Positions 1 through 8,700 of a DNA stretch of 10,336 nt are shown here, in pieces. Origin of the DNA: an uncultured Parafilimonas sp. GTDB taxonomy: Bacteria > Bacteroidota > Bacteroidia > Chitinophagales > Chitinophagaceae. Under the pieces are notes generated by a model. That model did no database searches, was not told the origin of the DNA, and saw nothing but the letters and a program-made list of their open reading frames with translations. Positions within the stretch are counted from its first letter, which is position 1, and the number at the start of each line of letters is the position of its first letter. Location: assembly GCA_937892395.1 (NCBI GenBank), contig CALAGJ010000059.1, positions 1-10,336 of the forward strand. Reading direction: 5' to 3'. A program made the position numbers and the translations under genes.

Positions 1-334
1 CCATACCGGTGGCTAAACCGAAGATATTGATGAAAGAATAACCTTTGTGTTTCAATAGGTTACGAAAAGCGATTTTGAAATAGTTCTGTAACATGGTCGG
101 GCTGTGTGTATAGGTTTTGGGAAATTCGGAAGGTTTTCGTTTGATATAGCGCGGTTGAAGAAATCCCAAGACATCGCGCCAATACTGCCACCTGGCGCGT
201 GAGGCTCCGATTCGCTTGACTTGGTAATCAAATTCTTCATGCAGATCGCCCTGCACTTCCTCCAATAAGTGAGGAGCGCAAAAGAACTTGAGGAATTTGT
301 CGGCCGCGCGGGGCGGTTTGATTTGGGGTTTCAT
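1..334 (-). CDS. ABC transporter permease with N-terminal permease-prefix segment (partial, runs off left edge)
   Basis: Reading leftwards from ATG at 334 gives 111 codons, open to the window edge. Residues about 1-80 form a soluble, charged segment containing KFLKFFCAPHLLEEVQGDLH and, further on, WRDVLGFLQPRYIK. This matches my memory of the 'permease prefix domain 2' found in front of some Bacteroidota MacB/FtsX permeases. From residue 81 (ATG at 94) the canonical permease start follows, MLQNYFKIAFRNLLKHKGYS, and then the first transmembrane helix (INIFGLATGM). The start at 334 is preferred over 94 because the prefix is continuous and family-like. The gene is in line with the two larger permeases upstream, which lack the prefix. 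The membrane role, acting with an ATPase outside the window, is inferred. The rest of the protein (probably about 700-800 more residues) is not visible. Confidence 0.88.
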   Translation of the reverse strand, partial: MKPQIKPPRAADKFLKFFCAPHLLEEVQGDLHEEFDYQVKRIGASRARWQYWRDVLGFLQPRYIKRKPSEFPKTYTHSPTMLQNYFKIAFRNLLKHKGYSFINIFGLATGM

Positions 335-340
335 GATTTA

Positions 341-383
341 TGTAGAGACGCCACGTAGAGCCGCAAAATGTTGCGTTTCTACA
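341..383. repeat. Degenerate inverted-repeat element between two permease genes
   Basis: The stretch begins TGTAGAGACG (341-350) and ends CGTTTCTACA (374-383), a 9/10 inverted match. Nested inside are 13-nt arms at 354-366 and 371-383 around a 4-nt AATG loop, with 10/13 matching. The inner CGCAA/TTGCG pairs are perfect. It resembles the dispersed TGTAGAGACGCAA-type palindromes I know from Bacteroidota genomes, here with part of the left arm duplicated. It fills most of the gap between the stop of the 794-aa permease and the start of the prefix permease. It could fold in mRNA and reduce read-through, but it has no T-tract, so a terminator function is not claimed. Confidence 0.6.
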
Positions 384-393
384 GTTGTTGGCA

Positions 394-2778
394 TTATTCA
401 GATCGCAAACTTTTTACGGGATTCATCAATGCAGCTTTAATGGCTTGGAAACTCACCGTCAGTAAGGTAATGCTAACGGCCAGGATGGCCGTACCCACAA
501 AAATCCACCACGAAATCTCGGCTCGGTACGTGTATTTTTGAATCCAGTCACTCATGAAATAATAAGCGATTGGCACCGAGATAAGACAGGAAATGATAAC
601 CAAGACCACAAAATCTTTAGACAGTAAACTCCAAAGGTTAGTGACGGAAGCGCCCAATACTTTACGAATCCCGATTTCTTTGGTGCGCTGCTCTGCTACA
701 AAGCTTGCCATACCAAATAAACCAAGACAAGAAATGAATATGGCGAGTATAGCAAAATAAGATGACAGCTTACCAATGCTTTCCTCAGCACTAAATTTTG
801 AACCAAATTCTTCATCCACAAATTTGTAATCGAAGGGCACATCAGGTACATATTTTTTATAGACCTGCTCAATTTTTTTCAGCGAAGCTGAGGCACTCTT
901 TGAAGGGTTTAAACTAATCATTAAATTATACATATAGTCAATTTGACCAATATGATACAAGGTGGGTCGTACAGGATAAAATGGCGACTCTTGTAAAATA
1001 TCTTTTACTACACCAATGATTGTAAAGGGTTGCCCTTCCCATTTTATAATTTTATTAATCGGGTCTTTAAACCCTAAGAATGCAGCAGCAGATTCATTGA
1101 TAATAAATGCAGAAGAGTCTGTAGCAAATGCCCTTGAAAAATCACGGCCTTGTTTTATATGCCATTTCACCGTTTTCCCAAAATCATAGTTAACAGAATT
1201 GTTTGGTAAATCGAGGGCAAGATTTGGGTCTTTTCCTTCCCACTCAAAACCGCCATTTGTATTCCATACACCTGTCATTGGGCTGCTTGAAGCAGTCATT
1301 TCTTGTATGGCACCTGCATTAATGAGCTCAGTTTTTATTGCATCATAATGTGTTCGCAATTCATTCTGCAGGGTTAAATTAATTAGCCCGCTTTTGCTGT
1401 AGCCAATTGGTCTATCTTTAGCATACTGTATTTGCTGATAGATAATAATTGTACCTATAATGAGTAAAACAGACACAGTAAACTGTAAAACAACCAATAT
1501 TCTACGAGGAATGACTGCTGCTTTTCCAACTTTAAATGTTCCTTTCAAAACCTTAAGAGGTTGAAAGGAAGAAAGATAGAATGCAGGATAGCTGCCAGCC
1601 AATAATCCAGTAATAAACAGAAAACCTATACAAGATGCCCAGAATATAGCGTTCGTCCAAGGGATGGTCATTTTCTTTCCAGCCACATCATTGAACAGGG
1701 GCAGCATCAGATATACCAACAGGATGGATACAATAAATGCAAGCAACACCACCACATAAGACTCAATAAAAAACTGCCTGATAATCTGCCAGCGCATAGA
1801 GCCAATTGCTTTGCGGATACCCACTTCTTTTGCACGCTTTTCACTTCGGGCCGTACTCAGGTTCATAAAGTTGATACAGGCAAGTATGAGTACAAAAATT
1901 CCAATAATGCCAAACAGCCACACATAGCGAATGCTGCCACCTGTATTGATGCCATTTTTAAATTCATTGTATAGATTCCATTTACTCATTGGATGAAGAA
2001 ATACCTCCCATTTATATCGCTTCTCCGCTTCATTAACTTGATCCATTTTTATGTTTTTAATTTTAGCGGAAACCTTTTGCATGTCTGCATTGTCAGCTAT
2101 TTGTACATAAGTCTGGCTGAAGTTTGACCCCCATGGATTTTCCATATTTTTTCCCCAAGGATTTTCAATAAACCATAACTCCCAAGGCAGGAATATTTGA
2201 ATGGAATGGAATGTGGTATTGTCTGGTAAATCTTCAAATACGCCTGTCACTTTTACATCATAGATTCTATCTAATTTCAGTACTTTGTTGATAGGGTCAT
2301 CTTTCCCAAAAATTGCAGCGGCTGTTGATTCGGATAATATAATAGAATAAGGGTCTTTCAATGCCTGCCTTGTGCCTTTCAACATTTTTAGTGATAACAT
2401 ATCAACAGCATCTGGCTCTATAAAAATTGAGGTTTTGCTGTACTGCTTATTGCCTATGGAAAGCAATTGATCCCCAATCCAGGACGCCTGCACAACATAC
2501 TTAAAGTCGCTGCCAAATTTTTCTTTAAGCGCTGGACCCATCAACGCTGGATTTGAAACCTGCGAAGCAATTTCACCATTGAAATTGGCATGCTGCATTA
2601 CCTGAGCTATATTATCATAATTTGTATGATATTTATTGAATGACAGCTCATCATAAATCCACAAACCAATAAGTAGGGCAACAGCCATACCTACTGCAAG
2701 GCCACCAATATTTATGGCACTATACCCTTTACTCCTTGAAAGATTGCGTATAGCAATTTTGAAAAAATTTTTTAGCAT
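394..2778 (-). CDS. FtsX-like/MacB-type ABC transporter permease (794 aa)
   Basis: Inner-membrane permease with the duplicated architecture of large Bacteroidota FtsX-like permeases. An N-terminal helix (about 21-43) is followed by a MacB-type periplasmic domain (about 46-280) and an FtsX core with helices near 285-307, 339-360 and 376-398. A second anchor helix (about 426-448), a second periplasmic domain (with INKIIKWEGQPFTIIGVVKD) and a second FtsX core (helices near 674-695, 722-742, 756-777) complete it. The two cores share the cytoplasmic motif KEVGIRKAIG (317-326) / KEIGIRKVLGAS (700-711). The C-terminus (IKAALMNPVKSLRSE) is typical. The stop is TAA. It starts 34 bp after the upstream permease gene ends, so the two are probably one transcript. 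No ATP-binding protein is encoded nearby in view. Family members use an ATPase to do mechanical work on exported substrates or envelope proteins. The substrate here cannot be deduced. Confidence 0.95.
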   Translation of the reverse strand: MLKNFFKIAIRNLSRSKGYSAINIGGLAVGMAVALLIGLWIYDELSFNKYHTNYDNIAQVMQHANFNGEIASQVSNPALMGPALKEKFGSDFKYVVQASWIGDQLLSIGNKQYSKTSIFIEPDAVDMLSLKMLKGTRQALKDPYSIILSESTAAAIFGKDDPINKVLKLDRIYDVKVTGVFEDLPDNTTFHSIQIFLPWELWFIENPWGKNMENPWGSNFSQTYVQIADNADMQKVSAKIKNIKMDQVNEAEKRYKWEVFLHPMSKWNLYNEFKNGINTGGSIRYVWLFGIIGIFVLILACINFMNLSTARSEKRAKEVGIRKAIGSMRWQIIRQFFIESYVVVLLAFIVSILLVYLMLPLFNDVAGKKMTIPWTNAIFWASCIGFLFITGLLAGSYPAFYLSSFQPLKVLKGTFKVGKAAVIPRRILVVLQFTVSVLLIIGTIIIYQQIQYAKDRPIGYSKSGLINLTLQNELRTHYDAIKTELINAGAIQEMTASSSPMTGVWNTNGGFEWEGKDPNLALDLPNNSVNYDFGKTVKWHIKQGRDFSRAFATDSSAFIINESAAAFLGFKDPINKIIKWEGQPFTIIGVVKDILQESPFYPVRPTLYHIGQIDYMYNLMISLNPSKSASASLKKIEQVYKKYVPDVPFDYKFVDEEFGSKFSAEESIGKLSSYFAILAIFISCLGLFGMASFVAEQRTKEIGIRKVLGASVTNLWSLLSKDFVVLVIISCLISVPIAYYFMSDWIQKYTYRAEISWWIFVGTAILAVSITLLTVSFQAIKAALMNPVKSLRSE

Positions 2779-2812
2779 TTAAATATTTTTTAGATAGGTA
2801 GTTCTTTAAAAT

Positions 2813-5239
2813 TTATTGTGTCCTCAAACTCTTCACAGGGTTAGATAGCGCAGCTTTAATGGCCTGCGAACTCACTGTGATTAATGCTATCAGTATTGCC
2901 ATCAATCCTGCTAAAGCAAATACACCCCAACTGATATCTATCCGATATGCAAAATCTTCTAACCATTTGCTCATCACAAACCAGGCAATGGGCGATGCTA
3001 TTACAAATGATATAACTACTAACTTCAAAAAATCTACAGATAAAAGTTTTGTAATACTCAACACACTTGCGCCAAGCACTTTTCTTACACCTATTTCTTT
3101 TGTTCTTGACTCCACCGTATAAGTAGCGAGCCCAAATAAGCCTAAGCAAGCTATAAGTATTGCCCATATAGATGCAGTAATAAATAAATGGCTGTACTGC
3201 TTTTCTGTAACGTATTGTTTATTAAAATTTTCATCAGCAAAAAAGTATTCAAAAGGATTATTTGGAAAATTAGTTTTATAAATTTTTTCCAAAGAAGCTA
3301 CACCACTTTGCAATTGATTGGTAGATATTCTTAAACTGAAATAGGCACTATTGTTTTGCGGATAAAATATGATTGGATCAATAGCATGCTGCAAACCCGT
3401 ATGGTGATAATTCTTTACAACACCTATCACTTCAAGTTGTCTTTCATCCCATTGAATTTTTGTTCGTAATGCATCTTCGGGTGTAGCAAATCCGAGTTGT
3501 TCCACCGCCTTCTCATTAAGCATCACTTTGCTGTTATCATTCCATTCTACATTTACTTCAGATTCTGTAAAACTTCTCCCTGCTATAATGGGTATTTGAT
3601 AAGTGCTTAGGTATCTATTATCTATAATGGCGAAGGAGTAGGCATTTAATTCATCCCCTTTTTTGGAACCGGGCTGTGTAAACCCTGATGTTGAAAAATT
3701 ATAATAATTACCGGGTATAGTACCACTATTGGCATAGTCGCTAACAAAACTTTGTGCAGCTATAGTATTCCAAAAAGCTGTGCGTCTGCTTTTGTATGTA
3801 CTATCTCTGCCAATTTCGGGGCCTCTTATGACCAACAGTTGTTGTGTATTAACTCCCAGATTTTTGTTTTGCATAAACTGTAACTGTTCATAAATGAATG
3901 CAGTAGCCAGTAATAATGCAATTGAAATACTAAACTGTACCACTACCAATGATTTACGTAGTGATGCACCTTTTGTAGATTTTGTAAGCTTACCTTTTAA
4001 TGTTTCAATTGGATTAAACCCAGATAAACTATATGCAGTGTAAGCGCCTGATAATAGGGAACCGATGAGCAATAAAAGCAAACCCCAAATCCATATTGTA
4101 TTGTTTAATAATGTGGATAGGCCAAGTTCTTTACCAATGATGCTGTTAAACAATGGTTGTACGAGTTCTACAATCAGCAAAGCCATTGCGAAGCCAATAA
4201 TATTTACCAATAATGATTCGCAGAGAAACTGTGTAATGAGTGATTGGCGAGATGCTCCAGCCACTTTTCTTACCCCTACTTCATTGGCACGCTTTAGTGC
4301 ATTTGCAGTAGAGAGGTTTACATAATTAAACCAGGCAATGCTTAAAATAAGTAATGCAATGATGCTTAGAATATATACATACTTTAAATTTCCTGTGGTT
4401 TGATAATTATCGCTAAATGATGCAGGCAGATGTACATTGGCCAAAGGCTGCAAACGAAACAGTACCCCATCTTTATCTACCTTCAATTCATTGCGTAAGC
4501 TGATTAATTTTTGCTCTGTCTTTTTATAATCTGTGCCGGCATTCAGTTGTAAATAGGTGTAGATGTATTGTGAGTTTAAATTATCTAACTGAGCCCACCC
4601 GTTATCATTTAGATTACCATTGTTTTTTAAGGTTTCCAGTGAGAATAACATGTCATAATTTATATCAGAATTATAAGGCATGGTATAAATACCTTCTACG
4701 GTATAATCGAGTTGACCAAACTGATTATTTAGTGTGAGATTTTTTCCAATGGCATCTTCTTTTCCAAAATATTTTTTTGCAGTGGAAGCTGATATAAAAA
4801 CAACATTAGATTTATTGAATGCAGCTTTATTTCCTTTGATTATTTTAAAATTAAAGAAAGAAAAAAAGTTACCTTCTGCATAACCAATTTTTTCCTCCCG
4901 GAATGATTGGTCTTTTTTATCCGCTCTTTGTACTATACCCTGGGCTACACCTTCTTCAAAACGACAATAGGCTTTTATTTCAGGAAATCTATCTTTTGCA
5001 ATTGGAGCCCATCCGGGTTCTACCTGTGGCCAGGTTTCTCCCTTAGTGCTTTCATTCAATAAGCGATATTTTGAATCTATGTCTTCATGAAATCCATTGA
5101 CACTTTTTTCAAAACTCACGTACTCCAAAATCAGCAAAAAGGCTGCTATGCCCATGGCCAATCCAAATATATTGATGAAGCTGTACAGCTTATATCGCTT
5201 TAAATTTCTAAAAGCAATTTTGAAATAATTTTTAAGCAT
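2813..5239 (-). CDS. FtsX-like/MacB-type ABC transporter permease (808 aa), first gene of the tandem
   Basis: Paralogue of the 794-aa permease downstream, with the same two-times (anchor helix, MacB periplasmic domain, three-helix FtsX core) layout. Helices are visible near 18-40, 286-308, 342-362, 381-403, 429-450, 685-706, 737-757 and 772-792. The repeated cytoplasmic motif is NEVGVRKVAGAS (319-330) and KEIGVRKVLGAS (714-725). The N-terminus MLKNYFKIAFRNLKRYKLYS and C-terminus IKAALSNPVKSLRTQ closely match its neighbours, pointing to tandem duplication followed by divergence of the periplasmic domains. The ATG at 5239 is chosen because it gives the conserved family start and lies just downstream of a sigma-54-like promoter. 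It is likely the promoter-proximal gene of a leftward operon. The function as an ABC-type permease is family knowledge; substrate and partner ATPase are unknown. Confidence 0.95.
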   Translation of the reverse strand: MLKNYFKIAFRNLKRYKLYSFINIFGLAMGIAAFLLILEYVSFEKSVNGFHEDIDSKYRLLNESTKGETWPQVEPGWAPIAKDRFPEIKAYCRFEEGVAQGIVQRADKKDQSFREEKIGYAEGNFFSFFNFKIIKGNKAAFNKSNVVFISASTAKKYFGKEDAIGKNLTLNNQFGQLDYTVEGIYTMPYNSDINYDMLFSLETLKNNGNLNDNGWAQLDNLNSQYIYTYLQLNAGTDYKKTEQKLISLRNELKVDKDGVLFRLQPLANVHLPASFSDNYQTTGNLKYVYILSIIALLILSIAWFNYVNLSTANALKRANEVGVRKVAGASRQSLITQFLCESLLVNIIGFAMALLIVELVQPLFNSIIGKELGLSTLLNNTIWIWGLLLLLIGSLLSGAYTAYSLSGFNPIETLKGKLTKSTKGASLRKSLVVVQFSISIALLLATAFIYEQLQFMQNKNLGVNTQQLLVIRGPEIGRDSTYKSRRTAFWNTIAAQSFVSDYANSGTIPGNYYNFSTSGFTQPGSKKGDELNAYSFAIIDNRYLSTYQIPIIAGRSFTESEVNVEWNDNSKVMLNEKAVEQLGFATPEDALRTKIQWDERQLEVIGVVKNYHHTGLQHAIDPIIFYPQNNSAYFSLRISTNQLQSGVASLEKIYKTNFPNNPFEYFFADENFNKQYVTEKQYSHLFITASIWAILIACLGLFGLATYTVESRTKEIGVRKVLGASVLSITKLLSVDFLKLVVISFVIASPIAWFVMSKWLEDFAYRIDISWGVFALAGLMAILIALITVSSQAIKAALSNPVKSLRTQ

Positions 5240-5262
5240 AACGATAAGTATATACAGAAAAT

Positions 5263-5279
5263 TTCAACCACCGTGCCAA
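5263..5279 (-). promoter_or_regulatory. Sigma-54 (RpoN) type -24/-12 promoter for the permease operon
   Basis: On the minus strand the sequence reads TTGGCACGGTGGTTGAA. The sigma-54 consensus is TTGGCACR-N4-TTGCW. The -24 box TTGGCACG and the spacing to TTG are exact; the only departure is GA in place of the -12 GC. The transcript would start near 5253, about 14 nt before the ATG at 5239. No exact TAnnTTTG housekeeping box was found upstream of this gene. Bacteroidota operons of this permease type are often found with sigma-54-dependent response regulators, which fits. Transcription from this site is inferred. Confidence 0.65.
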
Positions 5280-5328
5280 ACAAAAACCCTTTGCCAGTGC
5301 GGCTTTCAGCAATAGTCCCAAAAAAAAC

Positions 5329-5355
5329 TGTACGAAAACGGACAATTGATGTGCG
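5329..5355. promoter_or_regulatory. Putative enhancer (activator-binding) dyad for the sigma-54 promoter
   Basis: TGTACGAAAACGGACA at 5329-5344 is an inverted repeat with 6-nt arms (5 of 6 match) around AAAA. A third half-site, TGTGCG, follows at 5350-5355. The main dyad is centred about 84 bp upstream of the predicted start site at 5253, within the usual range for upstream activating sequences bound by NtrC-type activators. No activator gene is in the window, so the binding protein is unknown. Assignment rests on symmetry and position. Confidence 0.5.
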
Positions 5356-5628
5356 ATATGTTACGTATGGAGGAATGGTTAAAAAGGTATTTGGAAGGCA
5401 GTATTATTTTTTTCGCTTCCGAAGTAAATTAAGCATAAGCCCTTTGGGCAATGCCTACGCACAGCCCATCACCACAAATGAAACGAAGCAAAAAAATCAT
5501 GTCAATCATTTAATCACAAAAATCAAGATTCAGACATTTTTCCCCTTAGGAGAATGACCAACTGCACACCTCAGAAGTTTTCACCTATTTCTATGCCTGC
5601 GGCAACGAAGCCAATTGTAGGTATTTGG

Positions 5629-5666
5629 TCAGCGTGTCGAAGCACTCCTTCAGCGTGTGGAAGCAC
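5629..5666. repeat. Two 17-nt REP-like direct repeats, 21-bp period
   Basis: TCAGCGTGTCGAAGCAC (5629-5645) and TCAGCGTGTGGAAGCAC (5650-5666) differ at one base and lie 21 bp apart. Read on the minus strand, the core GTGCTTCGACACGCTGA resembles the GCTTCGACAGGCTCAG class of dispersed intergenic repeats known in many bacteria. It is quasi-palindromic (10 of 16 positions for AGCGTGTCGAAGCACT). Only these two copies are in the window. Confidence 0.55.
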
Positions 5667-5701
5667 CTAAAAATACAACTAAGCCTTACCACCATCCCCA
5701 A

Positions 5702-5733
5702 AAAAGGCGGAGCATACTTGCTTCGCCTTTTTA
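5702..5733 (-). terminator. Intrinsic terminator of the large T9SS gene
   Basis: Arms AAAAAGGCGGAGC (5702-5714) and GCTTCGCCTTTTT (5721-5733) form a 13-bp stem with one G:T pair, closed by a 6-nt loop ATACTT. In the leftward direction the stem is followed by seven T residues (complement of 5700-5706). It starts 34 bp beyond the stop at 5767-5769. The plus strand also ends in five T, so it could act in both directions, but no plus-strand gene feeds into it. Confidence 0.85.
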
Positions 5734-5766
5734 CTACCTACCATTTGCTGTGGTGTACAAGCCAAT

Positions 5767-8700
5767 CTACTCCACCACCAATTTCTTATAACTCCTCTCC
5801 CCATCTGCCTGTAGCGATACGATATAAGTACCCTTTACAGCGGGAAGTTTATGAATAGCGATTACCTGCCCGGCAGTGGCGCTGCCTGCGCTTTGGGTGT
5901 GGAGGGTTTTGCCGGTTATATCCTGTATGGTGATGATTACTGATTTGTATGCTTTATTCACTTTTACGGATGTATGGTTTGTGGCGGGGTTGGGATAGAG
6001 TTCCCAATTGGTGGCAGGTTTTGCTTTTGCAGAGTCTCCGCCGCCGCCGATAAGCCAGTTGCAAACATCCTGAGGCGGGGGTGTCATATTTGCAGTTGTG
6101 ATATTAGTGTTTGCAAATGGGTCACTGTTTGCTGCGCTGCCCGGCGGAGCATAGGCATAATAACTCCTGGTGTCTGCACTATTATCCGTAAAGTAATCGG
6201 GCTTATTGTCTATAAATATTTCCACCATGGCCAACTGTATGGATACATTGGATGAACCGGAAATATTGCTGATGGCAAAATCCCAATTTGAAACCACCGG
6301 AAACACAAACCAGTTTGTTACTTTATACACTTTGGTAAACCAACGCTTTCTGTTGATGGTATCGGCGCCTGAATAGCGGTTGAATGTATCGCTATAGGTT
6401 TTCAGCGTGCAGTCATTGCTCTGTATGGTGAACCGCAGCTTATGGCTGGTGGCATCATTGCTTACCCCGCCATTGTACACACTGCTGCCAAACCAGGTAA
6501 TGGCTATAAATGCATCTTTTGGTGAATTATTATTGTAGATATTACTTCTCAACTCATCTCCTAATTTAATATAAACAGTGCCTGCTTTTTGATAGAATGC
6601 GCCACTTGTATTACCCGACATGCCGGGGCTTACAATGTCTTTGCTAAAACGGCCAAAGGGGCTGAACTTGTCTATGATTTCTTTAGTACCTTGTTTTCTT
6701 TTGCCGATGATGTTGTAGTAGCCGGTTTGTTTTGTTTTATAGCTGGTGGCGGAGCCGTTATTATCCACCTCCTGCATGGTGAGTTTGGTGGCTGTAGTGG
6801 TTTTTATGATGGCTGCATCATTGTCCGTAGTTACAAACCAGCCTACGTCATTTCTACCTGAGCCATTCCTGTTGTATTGATTGCCTGCGGCTCCCTGTGC
6901 TATATCTGACTTGGCCTGCACGGTGTTTTGATTATAAATGGAAAGCAAGGTGGTGGTGGTATCTGAGTTTCTGACTTTGGCAATCCGTTCAGCATATTGT
7001 TCGCCCCTGGCGCTGCCATTTATGGTATCATTATCTATGGCGCTTTTTACCTGCAGCCGCAGGGTATTATTGCCGCCATGGGTGGCCAGATCTTCTGCGG
7101 CAAAACGGGTGGTATCGCCTGCATCCAATCCATCCTTAAAAGCGAGGTAACTGCTCATGGGGCTTTTGGTGATATCATTATTGGAGTAGTCATAATCACG
7201 AACATGCTGATTGAAAAAGGTGAACACTTTAGCATTGGCCGTGTCAATAAATGTGGAATCGCCGGTTGGATCCAGGTAGCTGACCATGCCGGTGTATTGT
7301 ATCCAGTAATCTATTCCAAAATCAAGGGCGCTGGTGGCTGTGGCCATCAGGTGGCGGGGCCGCTGGCGCAGTTTAGCAGTGTCATAGCTACCGTTATTAA
7401 ACCGTGGCTGATATGCATCGAGGTCGCTGTTGTTCCAATCGCACTCATCCCGGTAGCGTATTACACCGCCACCACTGCCCTGGGTGGGCTTGGCGATGCC
7501 GCCCTGCAACTGGTCATACTTAAGCCTGCGGTTTATATCCCGATAGTTTTTACTAAAATTCATATTATATAAATGCCCGCCCTCCGGTGGCTTGCGCCAG
7601 CTTTGGTAGAAATATTTCATGATGGAATCGGGGGTATTGCTCCAGCTTGTGCCATTGAAAGAGCGCCTGCCATACCAGTTGCGGATGAGGCGTTGTGTGT
7701 TGGTGCAGCTATTGGCGCTGCTGTCAAGCGCCTGGGTGGATACGGGCCAGAGAAAATAAGATTCCAACGAAGGCTTTGTAAAGTCAATATTAAATGTGCG
7801 GGGCAGGTTGTTGAGGCCGGGGTTGCTGTTGTCTGATCTTTTGCCCCATACTTTGCTGCCATTGCCACCGTTGAGCAGCAGGTGCACATTGGGCAGGGGC
7901 CGGGTGGCATAATTAGCTGCATTGGCAGGGCCATTTAGTTTATACAATGAATTGGCCGTCCAGCCCCAATGCTTGCGCACAAATATGGGCCATTCGGTTT
8001 CCAGATCTATATCATCGGACAGATCCATATTTACCGTACTGTCAGGGCCTACGGGTTCATCTATTACGGCATCACCATCCCAGGGGCGCAGATCGCCGGT
8101 GGTGCCTTCGCCAAACTGGAAGAAGAGCAGCCGCTCTTTTATCTTTTTGCTGGTGGTGGTATCTTCCCAGGATTTATCCGGGGCGCCGGAGGTTTTCAGA
8201 TTGCAGAGATACTGCAAGAGCCGGTAGAGAAAGTTTCTGTAGTAGTACTCATATTTTGTTTCAGCAAGGTTATCACTGGTGTAATTAAAACGGGTATAAT
8301 CATCATCTTTATAAACGCTGTCGGAGGTTCCGGCAGAGGTAACTCCGGGCATTTTTACGTAATCAGGATATTTACCTTCAAAATTATTTATATATCCCTG
8401 GCCTGCCACTTTGCGGCCTTTGTCTAAGTAGTCGGCGAAGTAGCGGGTTTCATTGCCCTTGGTTACGGCAATTCGTTTTACATTGGCAGGAGACTGAGAA
8501 AGCCAAAATGGAAAATCACTATTCAAAGGATCACCAATTGGTGCCCAATGACCGGTCCATATTTCCAAACCATAGCCTTTAATATTATCCGTATTAACCA
8601 CGGCTTTAATGGCTTCATAAAATTTTTTGTAACTTATAAGGTCATTGCCACCCGTGTCATAAGTTGGTACTAAGGCTTTATCAGTAGAATCATACTGAAG

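Larger units (their letters stand above)
5240..5766. other. Gene-free intergenic region (527 bp)
   Basis: I see no credible gene here. Short open frames lack a family-like sequence and overlap the regulatory sites. The right end of the minus-strand operon's control region (sigma-54 box and dyad) lies in 5263-5355. At 5433-5454 there is a weak hairpin (GCAT..GCCC, TTT loop, GGGC..ATGC), and at 5594-5604 a 4-bp TGCC/GGCA hairpin. A REP-like repeat pair lies at 5629-5666 and a terminator at 5702-5733. The stretch 5456-5593 holds nothing I can name. Confidence 0.6.

Noticed and set aside
5433..5454. Hairpin GCAT..GCCC/GGGC..ATGC as a terminator
   Set aside because: The stem is short and interrupted by an asymmetric internal loop, and there is no T-tract on either side.
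5273..5557. 94-codon plus-strand open frame in the intergenic region
   Set aside because: Its sequence is basic and low in features, has no recognisable family or promoter, and it covers the sigma-54 box and activator dyad of the opposite strand.
6997..7572. 191-codon plus-strand open frame opposite the T9SS gene
   Set aside because: It lies wholly antisense to a clearly coding frame, has an odd Ile/Gly/Ala-rich composition without domains, and arises from the G+C-rich codon pattern of the real gene. The same applies to the other plus-strand frames in 5974-8427.
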